From: Streptomyces malaysiensis subsp. samsunensis | GTDB lineage: Bacteria > Actinomycetota > Actinomycetes > Streptomycetales > Streptomycetaceae | Direction: 5' to 3' | Length of the DNA: 34,118 nt | Assembly: GCF_024519315.1 (NCBI RefSeq) | Contig: NZ_JANIIC010000086.1 | Coordinates: forward strand, 1 to 34,118 | Shown: positions 1 through 6,565 of the stretch, one piece after another | How the letters are laid out: each line of letters opens with the position of its first letter | Numbering within the stretch: position 1 is the stretch's first letter | Position numbers and translations under genes: made by a program | The notes under the pieces: generated by a model | What the model saw: only the letters and a program-made list of their open reading frames with translations | Databases searched by the model: none | What the model was told of the DNA's origin: nothing

Positions 1-124
1 GCGCGTATGCCTTCTGCACGTGTGCGCGCCATCCTTACGGCGGCCATGGGCGCCTTACGGCGTACACCGCACAAGAACGCAGAGCATGCGGCCGACGACA
101 CAACGTGACGAAGGCACCGGTTAC

Positions 125-139
125 GCGGGTGCTACCCGC
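125..139 (-). terminator. small hairpin at the end of the YqeY gene
   Basis: GCGGGT (125-130) and ACCCGC (134-139) form a 6-bp stem around a 3-nt loop, overlapping the TAG stop at 132-134. It may be a weak terminator; there is no T-tract. The first 124 bases of the window contain no gene that I can support. Confidence 0.3.
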
Positions 140-602
140 CCGCGAGCTGCCGCTTCACCGCGGCGGCGACCCGGCCGCCCTCCGCCCGCCCGGCGATCTT
201 CGGGTTCACGATCTTCATCACGGCGCCCATGGCCCGCGGCCCCTCCGCGCCGCCCGCCGCGGCCTCCCGCACCGCATCGGCCACCAGGGCGTTCAGCTCG
301 TCGTCCGTAAGGGGCTTCGGCAGATACTCGGCGAGCACCTCGCCCTCCGCCCGCTCCCGATCGGCCTGCGCCGCGCGTCCACCCTTCTCGAACGCCTCGG
401 CCGCCTCACGGCGCTTCTTGGCCTCCCGCGCGACGATCTTCTCCACCTCGCCGTCGGACAGCTCACGGGCGCTCTCGCCCGCGACCTCTTCCTTCGTGAT
501 CGCGGTGATGGTGAGCCGGAGGGTCGAGGAACGCAGCTCGTCGCGCGCCTTGATCGCCGCGGTGAGATCGTCCTGAAGCCTGGACTTGAGCGTGGTGGTC
601 AT
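132..602 (-). CDS. GatB/YqeY domain-containing protein
   Basis: A 156-residue protein starting MTTTLKSRLQDDLTAAIKARD, with the helical pattern of the YqeY/GatB-tail family: LRLTITAITKEEVAGE near residue 28, a Lys/Glu-rich helix (VAREAKKRREAAEAFEKGGR) near 57, and the C-terminal MGAVMKIVNPKIAGRAEGGRVAAAVKRQL. In GatB the related domain contacts tRNA; the free-standing YqeY proteins are of uncertain function. Length is normal for the family (about 150 residues). It diverges from the metallophosphoesterase at 671, leaving a 68-bp shared promoter region. A small inverted repeat at 125-139 overlaps the stop codon. Confidence 0.9.
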   Translation of the reverse strand: MTTTLKSRLQDDLTAAIKARDELRSSTLRLTITAITKEEVAGESARELSDGEVEKIVAREAKKRREAAEAFEKGGRAAQADRERAEGEVLAEYLPKPLTDDELNALVADAVREAAAGGAEGPRAMGAVMKIVNPKIAGRAEGGRVAAAVKRQLAGG

Positions 603-670
603 GGCGTCGAGTCTGCCAGCACTGGCCGGGAATCACCCGAAGATTTCTCCCCCGGCCCCGTTCTGCGACC

Positions 671-1609
671 ATGGACGACATGCGCGCGCGATACGGAGTA
701 CCCCTGGGAATCACGGCGGTCGGCGCGGCCGGCCTCGCCTACGCCGTCGGCTTCGAAGTCCGGTCCTTCAGGCTCCGGCGGATCACCGTTCCGGTGCTCC
801 CGCGCGGGATGCGACCCCTGCGCGTCCTCCAGGTCTCCGACATCCACATGGTGAGCGGACAGCGCAAGAAGCAGCGCTGGCTCCGGTCCCTGGCCGGGCT
901 GCGCCCCGACTTCGTGGTGAACACCGGGGACAACCTCTCGGACCCGGAGGGCGTACCGGAGGTCCTGGACGCGCTGGGCCCGCTGATGGAGTTCCCCGGA
1001 GCGTATGTCTTCGGCTCGAACGACTACTACGGACCGAAGCTGCGCAACCCCGCCCGCTATCTGATGGAGAAGGCCAGCGGCCGGCACGGGCTGAACGGCA
1101 ACGCCCCGGCGGTCGGGGCCATCCACAACCCGTGGACGGAGCTGCGGGACGCCTTCGACGCGGCGGGCTGGGTCGGGCTGTCGAACACCCGCGGCCGACT
1201 GAAGCTGGAGGACATCGAGATCGCCCTCACCGGCCTCGACGACCCCCACATCAAGCGCGACCGCTACGCCGAGGTGGCCGGCGGCCCCGAGTCGGGCGCC
1301 GACCTCTCCCTGGCCGTGGTCCACGCCCCGTACCTGCGTGTCCTCGACGCCTTCACCGTAGACCGCTACCCCCTGATCCTCGCCGGCCACACCCACGGCG
1401 GCCAGCTGTGCATCCCCTTCTACGGCGCCCTGGTCACCAACTGCGACCTCGACACCCGCCGGGTCAAGGGCCTCTCCGAGCACCACGCCGGCGGCCACAC
1501 CTCCTACCTCCACGTCTCCGCGGGCTGCGGCACCAACCGCTATACCCCGGTCCGCTTCGCCTGCCCCCCGGAAGCCACCCTCCTCACCCTGACCCCCCAG
1601 ACCCCCTGA
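671..1609 (+). CDS. metallophosphoesterase (calcineurin-like, membrane-anchored)
   Basis: A 312-residue protein of the YkuE-type calcineurin-like phosphoesterase family. The N-terminus holds one probable membrane segment (residues 8-26, GVPLGITAVGAAGLAYAVGF). The metal-binding motifs appear in order: QVSDIHM (about residue 54, D-x-H), NTGDN (about 84, GD), GSNDYYG (about 116, where the usual GNH reads SND), and AGHTHGGQ (about 238, GHxH). The family hydrolyses phosphomonoesters or diesters using two metal ions. The GNHD/E motif is altered to GSND, which is seen in some actinobacterial members; substrate unknown. It stands alone, with the tRNA-Pro gene 106 bp downstream. Confidence 0.88.
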   Translation: MDDMRARYGVPLGITAVGAAGLAYAVGFEVRSFRLRRITVPVLPRGMRPLRVLQVSDIHMVSGQRKKQRWLRSLAGLRPDFVVNTGDNLSDPEGVPEVLDALGPLMEFPGAYVFGSNDYYGPKLRNPARYLMEKASGRHGLNGNAPAVGAIHNPWTELRDAFDAAGWVGLSNTRGRLKLEDIEIALTGLDDPHIKRDRYAEVAGGPESGADLSLAVVHAPYLRVLDAFTVDRYPLILAGHTHGGQLCIPFYGALVTNCDLDTRRVKGLSEHHAGGHTSYLHVSAGCGTNRYTPVRFACPPEATLLTLTPQTP

Positions 1610-1715
1610 CCCCACCCCGCCCGTCCGGCTCGTCCGGAACGCCCCGACCTGCGAGACCCTCGAAAACCGGATTTCGTCTCTGGCCACAGGTCCGCTAAAG
1701 TAGAGCTCGTTGCTT

Positions 1716-1789
1716 CGGGGTGTAGCGCAGCTTGGCAGCGCGCTTCGTTCGGGACGAAGAGGTCGTGGGTTCAAATCCCGCCACCCCGA
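1716..1789 (+). tRNA. tRNA-Pro (anticodon CGG), attachment site of the AICE
   Basis: A complete cloverleaf can be drawn by eye: acceptor CGGGGTG (1716-1722) with CACCCCG (1782-1788), D-stem GCGC (1725-1728) with GCGC (1738-1741), anticodon stem CTTCG (1743-1747) with CGAAG (1755-1759), loop TTCGGGA with anticodon CGG at 1750-1752, and T-stem GTGGG (1765-1769) with CCCGC (1777-1781) around TTCAAAT. The discriminator is A1789 and CCA is not encoded. Everything from 1748 (first base of the anticodon loop) onward is repeated at 14578, so the 3' half of this gene is supplied by the integrated element and keeps the tRNA intact. Confidence 0.96.
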
Positions 1790-1800
1790 CTGAAGGAACA
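1748..1800 (+). repeat. attL core: 53-bp direct repeat, left copy
   Basis: Identical base for base to 14578-14630. It starts at the first base of the tRNA anticodon loop (TTCGGGACGAAG...) and ends 11 bases beyond the tRNA (...CTGAAGGAACA). The bases on both sides differ (G1747 against A14577; C1801 against G14631). Such anticodon-loop to 3'-end identity is typical of tyrosine-recombinase integration into tRNA genes. Confidence 0.95.
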
Positions 1801-1806
1801 CCAGGT

Positions 1807-1840
1807 CAGGGGCCCTCTCCCATACGGGAGAGGGCCCCTG
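1807..1840 (+). terminator. tRNA-Pro terminator supplied by the element
   Basis: CAGGGGCCCTCTCCC (1807-1821) and its exact complement (1826-1840) form a 15-bp stem with an ATAC loop, followed by ATTCGTT. It lies just outside the att core on the element side, so after integration it replaces the host terminator now found at 14631-14672. It can also act for the leftward int transcript. Confidence 0.75.
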
Positions 1841-1860
1841 ATTCGTTGAGCAGGACCCTC

Positions 1861-1886
1861 CTGGGAGAAATCTGGGAGAAGATCTT
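1861..1886. repeat. left arm repeat of the att region (putative integrase arm site)
   Basis: A 26-bp sequence containing CTGGGAGAAA and CTGGGAGAAG, 11 bp apart (1861 and 1872), ending AGATCTT. It is repeated exactly at 14452-14477. Both copies lie about 60-130 bp inside the element beside the core, so in the excised circle they flank attP in the same orientation. That is the layout of arm-type integrase sites; the role is inferred. Confidence 0.6.
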
Positions 1887-1909
1887 GGAATCCCGCTCCC
1901 AGAAGGCAC

Positions 1910-3484
1910 CTATCGACGCACCCTCAGACGCTCTTGCAAGAGTTCGTTGAGCACGGCTACGGGTGACGTGGGGCACATCGCCAGTCGGGCATCCAGGGCC
2001 GCTTCCCACTCGGCGGTCAGGTGCGCCAGAAGATCCGCGCGCATCTCGCGGGTGATGTGCGAGTAACGCGCCTGCACCGAGCCGTCGATGTGCCCCATGC
2101 GCTCGTCCATGAGTTTCGGTGGGGTACGGAACCCTTCCATGCGCGTCTTGTGGGTATGGCGCAGCCCGTGAGGCGTGAGCCCGCGCGCGATCGGCATCCA
2201 ACAGGCATCCGCCCGTGCTTGGGCTCCTCTCCCCCGCGCTGGCACCCCGGGCCAGGGGTCTGCGAGTACGGGCACGGGGCGCGCCTCCTGTGGAGCCTTC
2301 TTCGGGTACCAGCCGGAAGCCGCGGGCGTGAAGAGCCAGGTAGCGAACCCGTTCCGGCGCCAGTGCGCGGCCTGGTCCACAGCGCCCCCGCCGCGGGTGA
2401 ACCCGAGCGCATCGATCGCCTCCTGTACCCGAGCCCTGGTTGCCTCGGCGACGGCATCCGGCCGGTTGAGGACGTTGGACACAGTGCCCGTAGAGACACC
2501 CGCACGCCTCGCTACGTCCACCACCTTCGCTCCCGTTTCCCCCGTCCGGGAAACCCCCTGCCCGCGGAACATGTACGTCTTCCCGTGGCAGGGGCAGGGC
2601 GTTGGCCGCGTATGTGCAATGTGTCTGGTCCAGAGACGGACCAGCCACAGTGCCGCGTCGATGGTGCGGTGGCTGTCATCCTTGGGAGGGCAGCGCTCGA
2701 ACTCTCCCGAGTCGAGTTCGTAGAGCTGCCATTCCACGCGCACGGCGGTAGGGCGGATGAAGTCGGTCTCCAGCCCCACGACTTCGCCCCAGCGCATGCC
2801 CGTATAGCCCTTGGTGACCACACCCACGAACTCGTCATCACGCCCGGAGAGGAGCGAGGCGCGTTCGGCTGTCAGAAGGATGCCGAGCGGGTCCGTGACA
2901 ACCTTTTCCGGCCCCCGGTCACGGGAGCGACCGGCGCGCTTACCCCTTCCGCGGCGCTTGGTCGCAGGGTTGGACGTGATGAGCGCTTCATCCACCGCGT
3001 CTTCAAGGACCAGGTGGAGGGTGCCACGCCACGTCTTGACGCTCGACGCGGCGTACAGCGCCCGTTCCTTCCTGTCCCAAGCGTCAACGTCCACACGCTG
3101 GATCGACGCGAGCGGACGATCCTCGAACTCAGGAAGCAGGTGTTCTTCGAGGTGGCGCCGGTAGTTCTGCATTGTGGATGCGGCCAGGTCCTGCGCCGCG
3201 TACCACCGTGTGGCGTACTCGCCGAACGTGATCCGGCCGGCCGCCGGGTCCTTCCAGTCCCCTGCCCGCACCTTCGCCTCTTCGGCGTCGGCAGCTTGCT
3301 TGGCTTCACGCTTCGTGCGGAAGCGGATGGTGTTCCCGTCCCCATCGGCAACGGTGCCGTACTTCCCCGGTGAGATCTTGTAGCGGCCACGCCAGTACGC
3401 GCCGCGGTCCTCCGCGAACCCCATGCTCCCTCTCATCGCAAAGCGATGAGAGGGAGCCGTTCGGCTCCCACCCATCGCGGTCAT
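1910..3484 (-). CDS. int: tyrosine integrase with an inserted LacI-type helix-turn-helix
   Basis: A 524-residue site-specific recombinase that should integrate and excise the element. Residues about 27-80 (GAYWRGRYKI, then RFRTKREAKQAADAEEAKV) look like an arm-type DNA-binding domain, about 85-165 a core-binding SAM-like domain, and about 200-480 the catalytic domain. The catalytic residues are all present: R231 (GMRWGE), K268 (PPKDDSHRTI), H439 and R442 (HGLRH), H465 (MGH) and Y474 (ARYSH). Between K268 and H439 lies an unexpected block, residues 320-362, with the LacI-family pattern DVARRAGVSTGTVSNVLN...TRARVQEAIDALGF. The protein is about 100 residues longer than ordinary phage-type integrases, and the block explains part of this. 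It follows xis by 8 bp. No start has a strong ribosome site; in-frame alternatives are ATG 3475, 3436 and 3424. Confidence 0.93.
   Translation of the reverse strand: MTAMGGSRTAPSHRFAMRGSMGFAEDRGAYWRGRYKISPGKYGTVADGDGNTIRFRTKREAKQAADAEEAKVRAGDWKDPAAGRITFGEYATRWYAAQDLAASTMQNYRRHLEEHLLPEFEDRPLASIQRVDVDAWDRKERALYAASSVKTWRGTLHLVLEDAVDEALITSNPATKRRGRGKRAGRSRDRGPEKVVTDPLGILLTAERASLLSGRDDEFVGVVTKGYTGMRWGEVVGLETDFIRPTAVRVEWQLYELDSGEFERCPPKDDSHRTIDAALWLVRLWTRHIAHTRPTPCPCHGKTYMFRGQGVSRTGETGAKVVDVARRAGVSTGTVSNVLNRPDAVAEATRARVQEAIDALGFTRGGGAVDQAAHWRRNGFATWLFTPAASGWYPKKAPQEARPVPVLADPWPGVPARGRGAQARADACWMPIARGLTPHGLRHTHKTRMEGFRTPPKLMDERMGHIDGSVQARYSHITREMRADLLAHLTAEWEAALDARLAMCPTSPVAVLNELLQERLRVRR
3425..3469 (-). 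promoter_or_regulatory. two overlapping, mutually exclusive hairpins at the start of int
   Basis: GCTCCCTCTCATCGC (3425-3439) pairs perfectly with 3443-3457 over 15 bp around a 3-nt loop. A second stem pairs GGGAGCCG (3452-3459) with CGGCTCCC (3462-3469). The two share 3452-3457, so an RNA can form only one at a time. In the xis-int message the large hairpin contains the GAGAGGGAG just before the possible int start at 3424. If translation starts at 3484 they lie in the first codons. A role in limiting integrase translation, or as a protein-binding palindrome, is inferred. Confidence 0.5.
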
Positions 3485-3492
3485 TACTTCTG

Positions 3493-3813
3493 TCAGGCAG
3501 CGTTCCGGGCGCGCCTCGGACGCCGTGCACGGAGCTGCACTACCGGCTCTTGCGAGGTGACGCGGGTCCGCCGTCGCGTCGTAGCGACGTTGCCCGGCGA
3601 TGCATTCGCCTTGTCCGGCCGCTCCTCAAGGATTTGGAAGATCTCCGCAACGTGGTCCCGCGTGAAGCGGTAGCCGCTCCCGCTCCGCATGAAGGGGATA
3701 CGGCGCCGTCGTGCTTGCTCCTTCACCCACCACTCCGAACAGTCGAGCGCGCTCGCGACTTCTGCAGGTGAGTACGTCGGGGGAAGGGCATGGCTGTTCT
3801 GACCCGAGTTCAT
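3493..3813 (-). CDS. xis: excisionase (MerR-type helix-turn-helix protein)
   Basis: A 106-residue basic protein. Residues 13-65 form a winged helix-turn-helix of the excisionase/MerR type: YSPAEVASALDCSEWWVKEQARRRRIPFMRSGSGYRFTRDHVAEI. The tail is Arg-rich. In AICEs such a protein immediately upstream of int directs the integrase toward excision. The ribosome site GAGGAG is placed 3-4 bases before ATG 3813. The stop is 8 bp from the first possible int start, so the two are co-transcribed. The GTAGCGG array lies immediately upstream. Confidence 0.82.
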   Translation of the reverse strand: MNSGQNSHALPPTYSPAEVASALDCSEWWVKEQARRRRIPFMRSGSGYRFTRDHVAEIFQILEERPDKANASPGNVATTRRRTRVTSQEPVVQLRARRPRRARNAA

Positions 3814-3870
3814 GGCTCCTCTTCCTGGAAGTTGAGCAGGGCAGGAGGGGCCGCCCCCTCCCTCTCAGGT

Positions 3871-4113
3871 CCGCTACTTCCGCTACCTCCGCTACCGCCC
3901 TGGTCAGGGGCATGATCGAGGTAGCGGATTGGGGTAGCGGTAGCGGATAAGTGCCGCTACCGGCGCCCGATCGGGGCCGGGGCCGGTAGCGGCAGGGCGG
4001 TGCTCGGTAGCGGATGATTCGCGCTGATCCGCTACCGGTTTTAGGGCTCTGACCTGCCCGGTAGCGGAGGTAGCGGAAGTAGCGCTGTTTCCGGGGGTGG
4101 GGGGCAGTAGCGG
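3871..4113. repeat. GTAGCGG iteron array, putative replication origin
   Basis: Thirteen exact copies of GTAGCGG or its complement CCGCTAC, plus one with a final C, in 243 bp. Complement copies start at 3871, 3880, 3889 (9-bp spacing), 3954 and 4029. Forward copies start at 3921, 3934, 3940, 3986, 4007, 4061, 4070, 4079 (degenerate) and 4107. Two pairs form long inverted repeats: 3953-3964 with 3982-3993 (12 bp) and 4005-4015 with 4027-4037 (11 bp). It occupies the xis-DUF3631 gap and runs into the 3' end of the DUF3631 gene, where it encodes LPLPPLPG. Iterons next to replication genes are typical of origins; a regulator-binding cluster is the alternative. Confidence 0.75.
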
Positions 4114-5213
4114 GCCCAGGCATCGGCGAGATCGGCCGCGTAGTAGCCCTTGAGGACTCCCCCGCCGGTCTTGATGTTCCGGGCGGTGACGGGCCGGTTG
4201 TCCGCCGTCATGTACTCGCGCAGCAGCTTGGCCAGCCCGCGGGAGTCGAGCGGCTTGCCGCCCATGTCGGCCCAGGGGGCTTCGTCCAGACTGTGCAGCC
4301 GCTCCAGCACCGCGACGGTGGGAAGGCGGTCGATGCCGTTGAGCACGTGGTCCCGCAGATCGGTGAGCAGCCGGATGCCGACGCTGCCCTTGTCATCGGC
4401 CTTGGCCGCGTTGACCAGCTCCACGCACGCCGCGCGGGCCCGCTCCGGCCAGCCCCCGCCGGCCGCGTCGGCGACAGCGATCAGGGGTTCCCAGACGTCC
4501 GCGGGCCGGTCGGTGACCTCCTCCGGCATCTCTGGAAAGACGCCATCGACCAGGCGCCGCACACTGTCCGCCCACTGCGCGAGCCGGTCCCGCAGCGCGT
4601 GCCCCTCCTGGGTGTGGACGCGCTGCCGGAACGGCTGGACCTTCTCATTCCTGGCCCGGCGGCGCATGCGGATGATGACCGAGCGGGTCAGGATCGTGTC
4701 AGGCAGCGAGCCGAGCCCGGCGACGGCCACCCCGGCGTAGGAGGGGAACGCCTGAACGCTCTGGTTCCCCCCATCACCCACGCACCGGTAGGTGACGCCG
4801 GAACGCCGGTGACCCGCGTTGAGGAAGCCCCGCAGCTCCTCGTTGTCCCCTGCTTTGGGGCCGAAGACTGTATCGATCTCATCGAAGAGGATCGTGGGCC
4901 GTCCCTCGGCACCGGAGACGGCCCGGAACAGGGCCGCCGCGCTGGCGTTGACCGCGACCATGGGCTGAGGCACCAGGGTTTCCACGATCTCCAGCGCTCG
5001 GGACTTCCCCGACCCCGGTTCGGGTGAGAGGAACGCCAGGCGCGGGGTGGAGTCGAAGCAGTCCAGCAGGTGCGCGTGAGCGTCCCACAGCGTGACGGCG
5101 ACGTAGGCCGCGTCGAGCGGGAAGACGTTGAACCGGCGGTGGAACTGCTCCACCTCGTCGAGCAGGGCCGCGCCGTCTGTCGTGGCTGTGGTCTGTACTG
5201 CGGGGCTGGTCAT
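4041..5213 (-). CDS. DUF3631 P-loop ATPase (putative replicative helicase)
   Basis: A 390-residue protein. Walker A is PEPGSGKS (residues 64-71), Walker B is ILFDEID (108-114), and TRSVIIRMRRR near residue 175 has the position expected of an arginine finger. The C-terminal half (LAKLLREYM, ITG-type end KTGGGVLKGYYAADLADAW) matches DUF3631 proteins, which in actinobacterial elements accompany replication initiators. Start ATG 5213 was chosen over longer in-frame reading because AGGGAGG sits 7-8 bases before it, and because the ATG overlaps the stop of the 120-aa gene (ATGA). A helicase role beside the Prim-Pol is inferred. Its last codons are made of the GTAGCGG iterons. Confidence 0.85.
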   Translation of the reverse strand: MTSPAVQTTATTDGAALLDEVEQFHRRFNVFPLDAAYVAVTLWDAHAHLLDCFDSTPRLAFLSPEPGSGKSRALEIVETLVPQPMVAVNASAAALFRAVSGAEGRPTILFDEIDTVFGPKAGDNEELRGFLNAGHRRSGVTYRCVGDGGNQSVQAFPSYAGVAVAGLGSLPDTILTRSVIIRMRRRARNEKVQPFRQRVHTQEGHALRDRLAQWADSVRRLVDGVFPEMPEEVTDRPADVWEPLIAVADAAGGGWPERARAACVELVNAAKADDKGSVGIRLLTDLRDHVLNGIDRLPTVAVLERLHSLDEAPWADMGGKPLDSRGLAKLLREYMTADNRPVTARNIKTGGGVLKGYYAADLADAWARYCPPPPETALLPLPPLPGRSEP

Positions 5214-5572
5214 GCGACGGACCTCCCTTCGGTCTCGGCAGGGGCGGGGGCACGGTGGGGGCATACACCGACGCGTACGCGGGTGGTCAGCTCGGTGACG
5301 GCCGCGCGACCGCGGGCGCGTTCGTGGTGACCGCAACGGCACAGCCAGTCCGCGACGGGCACCCGGTCCAGCAGGCCGCGGATCTGAAGCCCCGGCAAGA
5401 TGCCGCTCACCGTGACCTGCTGCGGGTCAGGACGAACAGCAGAAAGGGCGGCCTTACGGCCGGCGTCCTTCGGCGCGCTACGGCCGTCCGTGGTCAGGGC
5501 CGGTTCGGCGGTGCTCGGCTGGTCGGGGGTGCCAGGCAGGCTCTTCAGGTGGGGGCGGGGAGGGGTGCTCAT
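5210..5572 (-). CDS. 120-aa protein of the replication operon, unknown function
   Basis: Starts MSTPPRPHLKSLPGTPDQ; the first 55 residues are polar and Pro-rich. The second half is compact: VTVSGILPGLQIRGLLDRVPVADWLCRCGHHERARGR...VGVCPHRAP. The residues C-x-C-x-H-H and a later C-P-H could bind a metal. It overlaps its neighbours by ATGA at both ends (start with the Prim-Pol stop at 5569, stop with the DUF3631 start at 5213), which is strong evidence that it is translated. I do not recognise the family; a small accessory factor of the replication module is the natural guess. Confidence 0.75.
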   Translation of the reverse strand: MSTPPRPHLKSLPGTPDQPSTAEPALTTDGRSAPKDAGRKAALSAVRPDPQQVTVSGILPGLQIRGLLDRVPVADWLCRCGHHERARGRAAVTELTTRVRVGVCPHRAPAPAETEGRSVA

Positions 5573-6480
5573 GCGGCCCTCCGCTGCTGGTTGCGTGCGA
5601 TGGACCAGTTCAGACCGCTGCGGATGGTGGTGCGGCACTCGGCATCCGGCAGTCCGGCCCAGGCCCCCGCCTCCTGAAGAGCCTCCTCCACCACCGATCG
5701 GGGAAGGTCGCCCCACGCGATGAACCGCCCCAGGGCCCGCGCTGCGCGCAGCAGGGTGGCGTTGCGCTCGCCCTCGCCAGCGTGCTGCACCGCCGCCGTC
5801 TCCGCCGTCAGGGCCGTAGAGGCGTAACGAGAGGCCCGGTGAGCCGTGCGGATGGACGACGGATCGATGACGGCCCGCGCAGCCTGACGGGGCGACAGGA
5901 GGGCGTACAGCCATCCCGGCAGCGGAGCGACCGGCGCGGAATCGGTCACGGCGTACGGGCCGCCCGGCATGGTGCTGCCGGGGGCGACGACGTACCCGCC
6001 CCAAGCGCGGGTATCGATCCGCTTGCCCAGCCGCCCGGCACTGTTGCCCAGCCGAGCACCCTCGGGGGCGGTGAAGTACAGGTGTTGGCCGCCGCTCGCG
6101 GTCCGCACCGTGAGGGTTGTGGGGACGGCCTGCCCGGCGCGCTCGCAGAGCGCCGCAAAGGTCGTCACGCCGGAGGGCGTGTCCGCATTGCCCTTGTGCT
6201 TGGGCAGGTCGAGATCCACCACGACCAGCCCGGACGGGCCGGTGGCGATGCCGATGTTGAACGGCACCTCGCCCCAGGCACGGCGGATACGGTCAGGGTC
6301 GGTGGTAGCGCGGTCCTCCCACTTGCGGTGGAAACCCGCGCAGTCCCCGATACCAGGGCAGGACTCCTCACCGTGCAGCGCCGGACGCTTGGTGCCGGGA
6401 CGGAGGGGGAAGACCGCCCAGCCGCGTTCGGCAGCGTCCAGGGCCGCGCGCAGCAGCGCGGAACGTGCTTCATGGGTCAT
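5569..6480 (-). CDS. bifunctional DNA primase/polymerase (Prim-Pol)
   Basis: A 303-residue protein with the Prim-Pol (AEP superfamily) pattern: ALDAAERGWAVFPLRPGTKRP (13-33), a Cys-containing insert (CPGIGDCAGFH, 41-51), the catalytic VVVDLDLP (D89 and D91), GGQHLYF (H133), and DTRAWGGYVVAPGS (156-169). A helical tail follows (SVVEEALQEAGAWAGLPDAECRTTIRSGL). Prim-Pol is one of the replication-protein types known from AICEs and would start replication of the excised circle. Start ATG 6480 has GGAGG 8 bases upstream; the longer open frame upstream lacks coding character. The stop overlaps the start of the 120-aa gene. Confidence 0.9.
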   Translation of the reverse strand: MTHEARSALLRAALDAAERGWAVFPLRPGTKRPALHGEESCPGIGDCAGFHRKWEDRATTDPDRIRRAWGEVPFNIGIATGPSGLVVVDLDLPKHKGNADTPSGVTTFAALCERAGQAVPTTLTVRTASGGQHLYFTAPEGARLGNSAGRLGKRIDTRAWGGYVVAPGSTMPGGPYAVTDSAPVAPLPGWLYALLSPRQAARAVIDPSSIRTAHRASRYASTALTAETAAVQHAGEGERNATLLRAARALGRFIAWGDLPRSVVEEALQEAGAWAGLPDAECRTTIRSGLNWSIARNQQRRAA

Positions 6481-6521
6481 GCTGGAGACCTCCAACAGGT
6501 CTGTTGAGGGACCGGAGAACC

Positions 6522-6557
6522 GGGGCGGCCGTCTCTCGCCAAAGTCACGGCCGCCCC
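6522..6557 (-). terminator. hairpin upstream of the Prim-Pol operon
   Basis: GGGGCGGCCGT (6522-6532) pairs with ACGGCCGCCCC (6547-6557): an 11-bp perfect stem with a 14-nt loop, between the stop of the 91-aa gene (6566) and the Prim-Pol start. It probably ends or attenuates the tra-side transcript, implying separate expression of replication. Confidence 0.55.
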
Positions 6558-6565
6558 AGCCGTGT

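Noticed and set aside
599..1909. A 436-codon minus-strand frame across the metallophosphoesterase and tRNA-Pro
   Set aside because: It runs through a tRNA gene and opposite a clear phosphoesterase; no family features.
2399..2526. The LacI-like segment as a separate gene or a frameshift fusion
   Set aside because: It is in the same uninterrupted frame as the integrase on both sides, with no internal stop, overlap or ribosome site suggesting a separate start.
2021..3373. A 450-codon plus-strand frame opposite int
   Set aside because: Antisense shadow of the integrase, which shows all catalytic residues.
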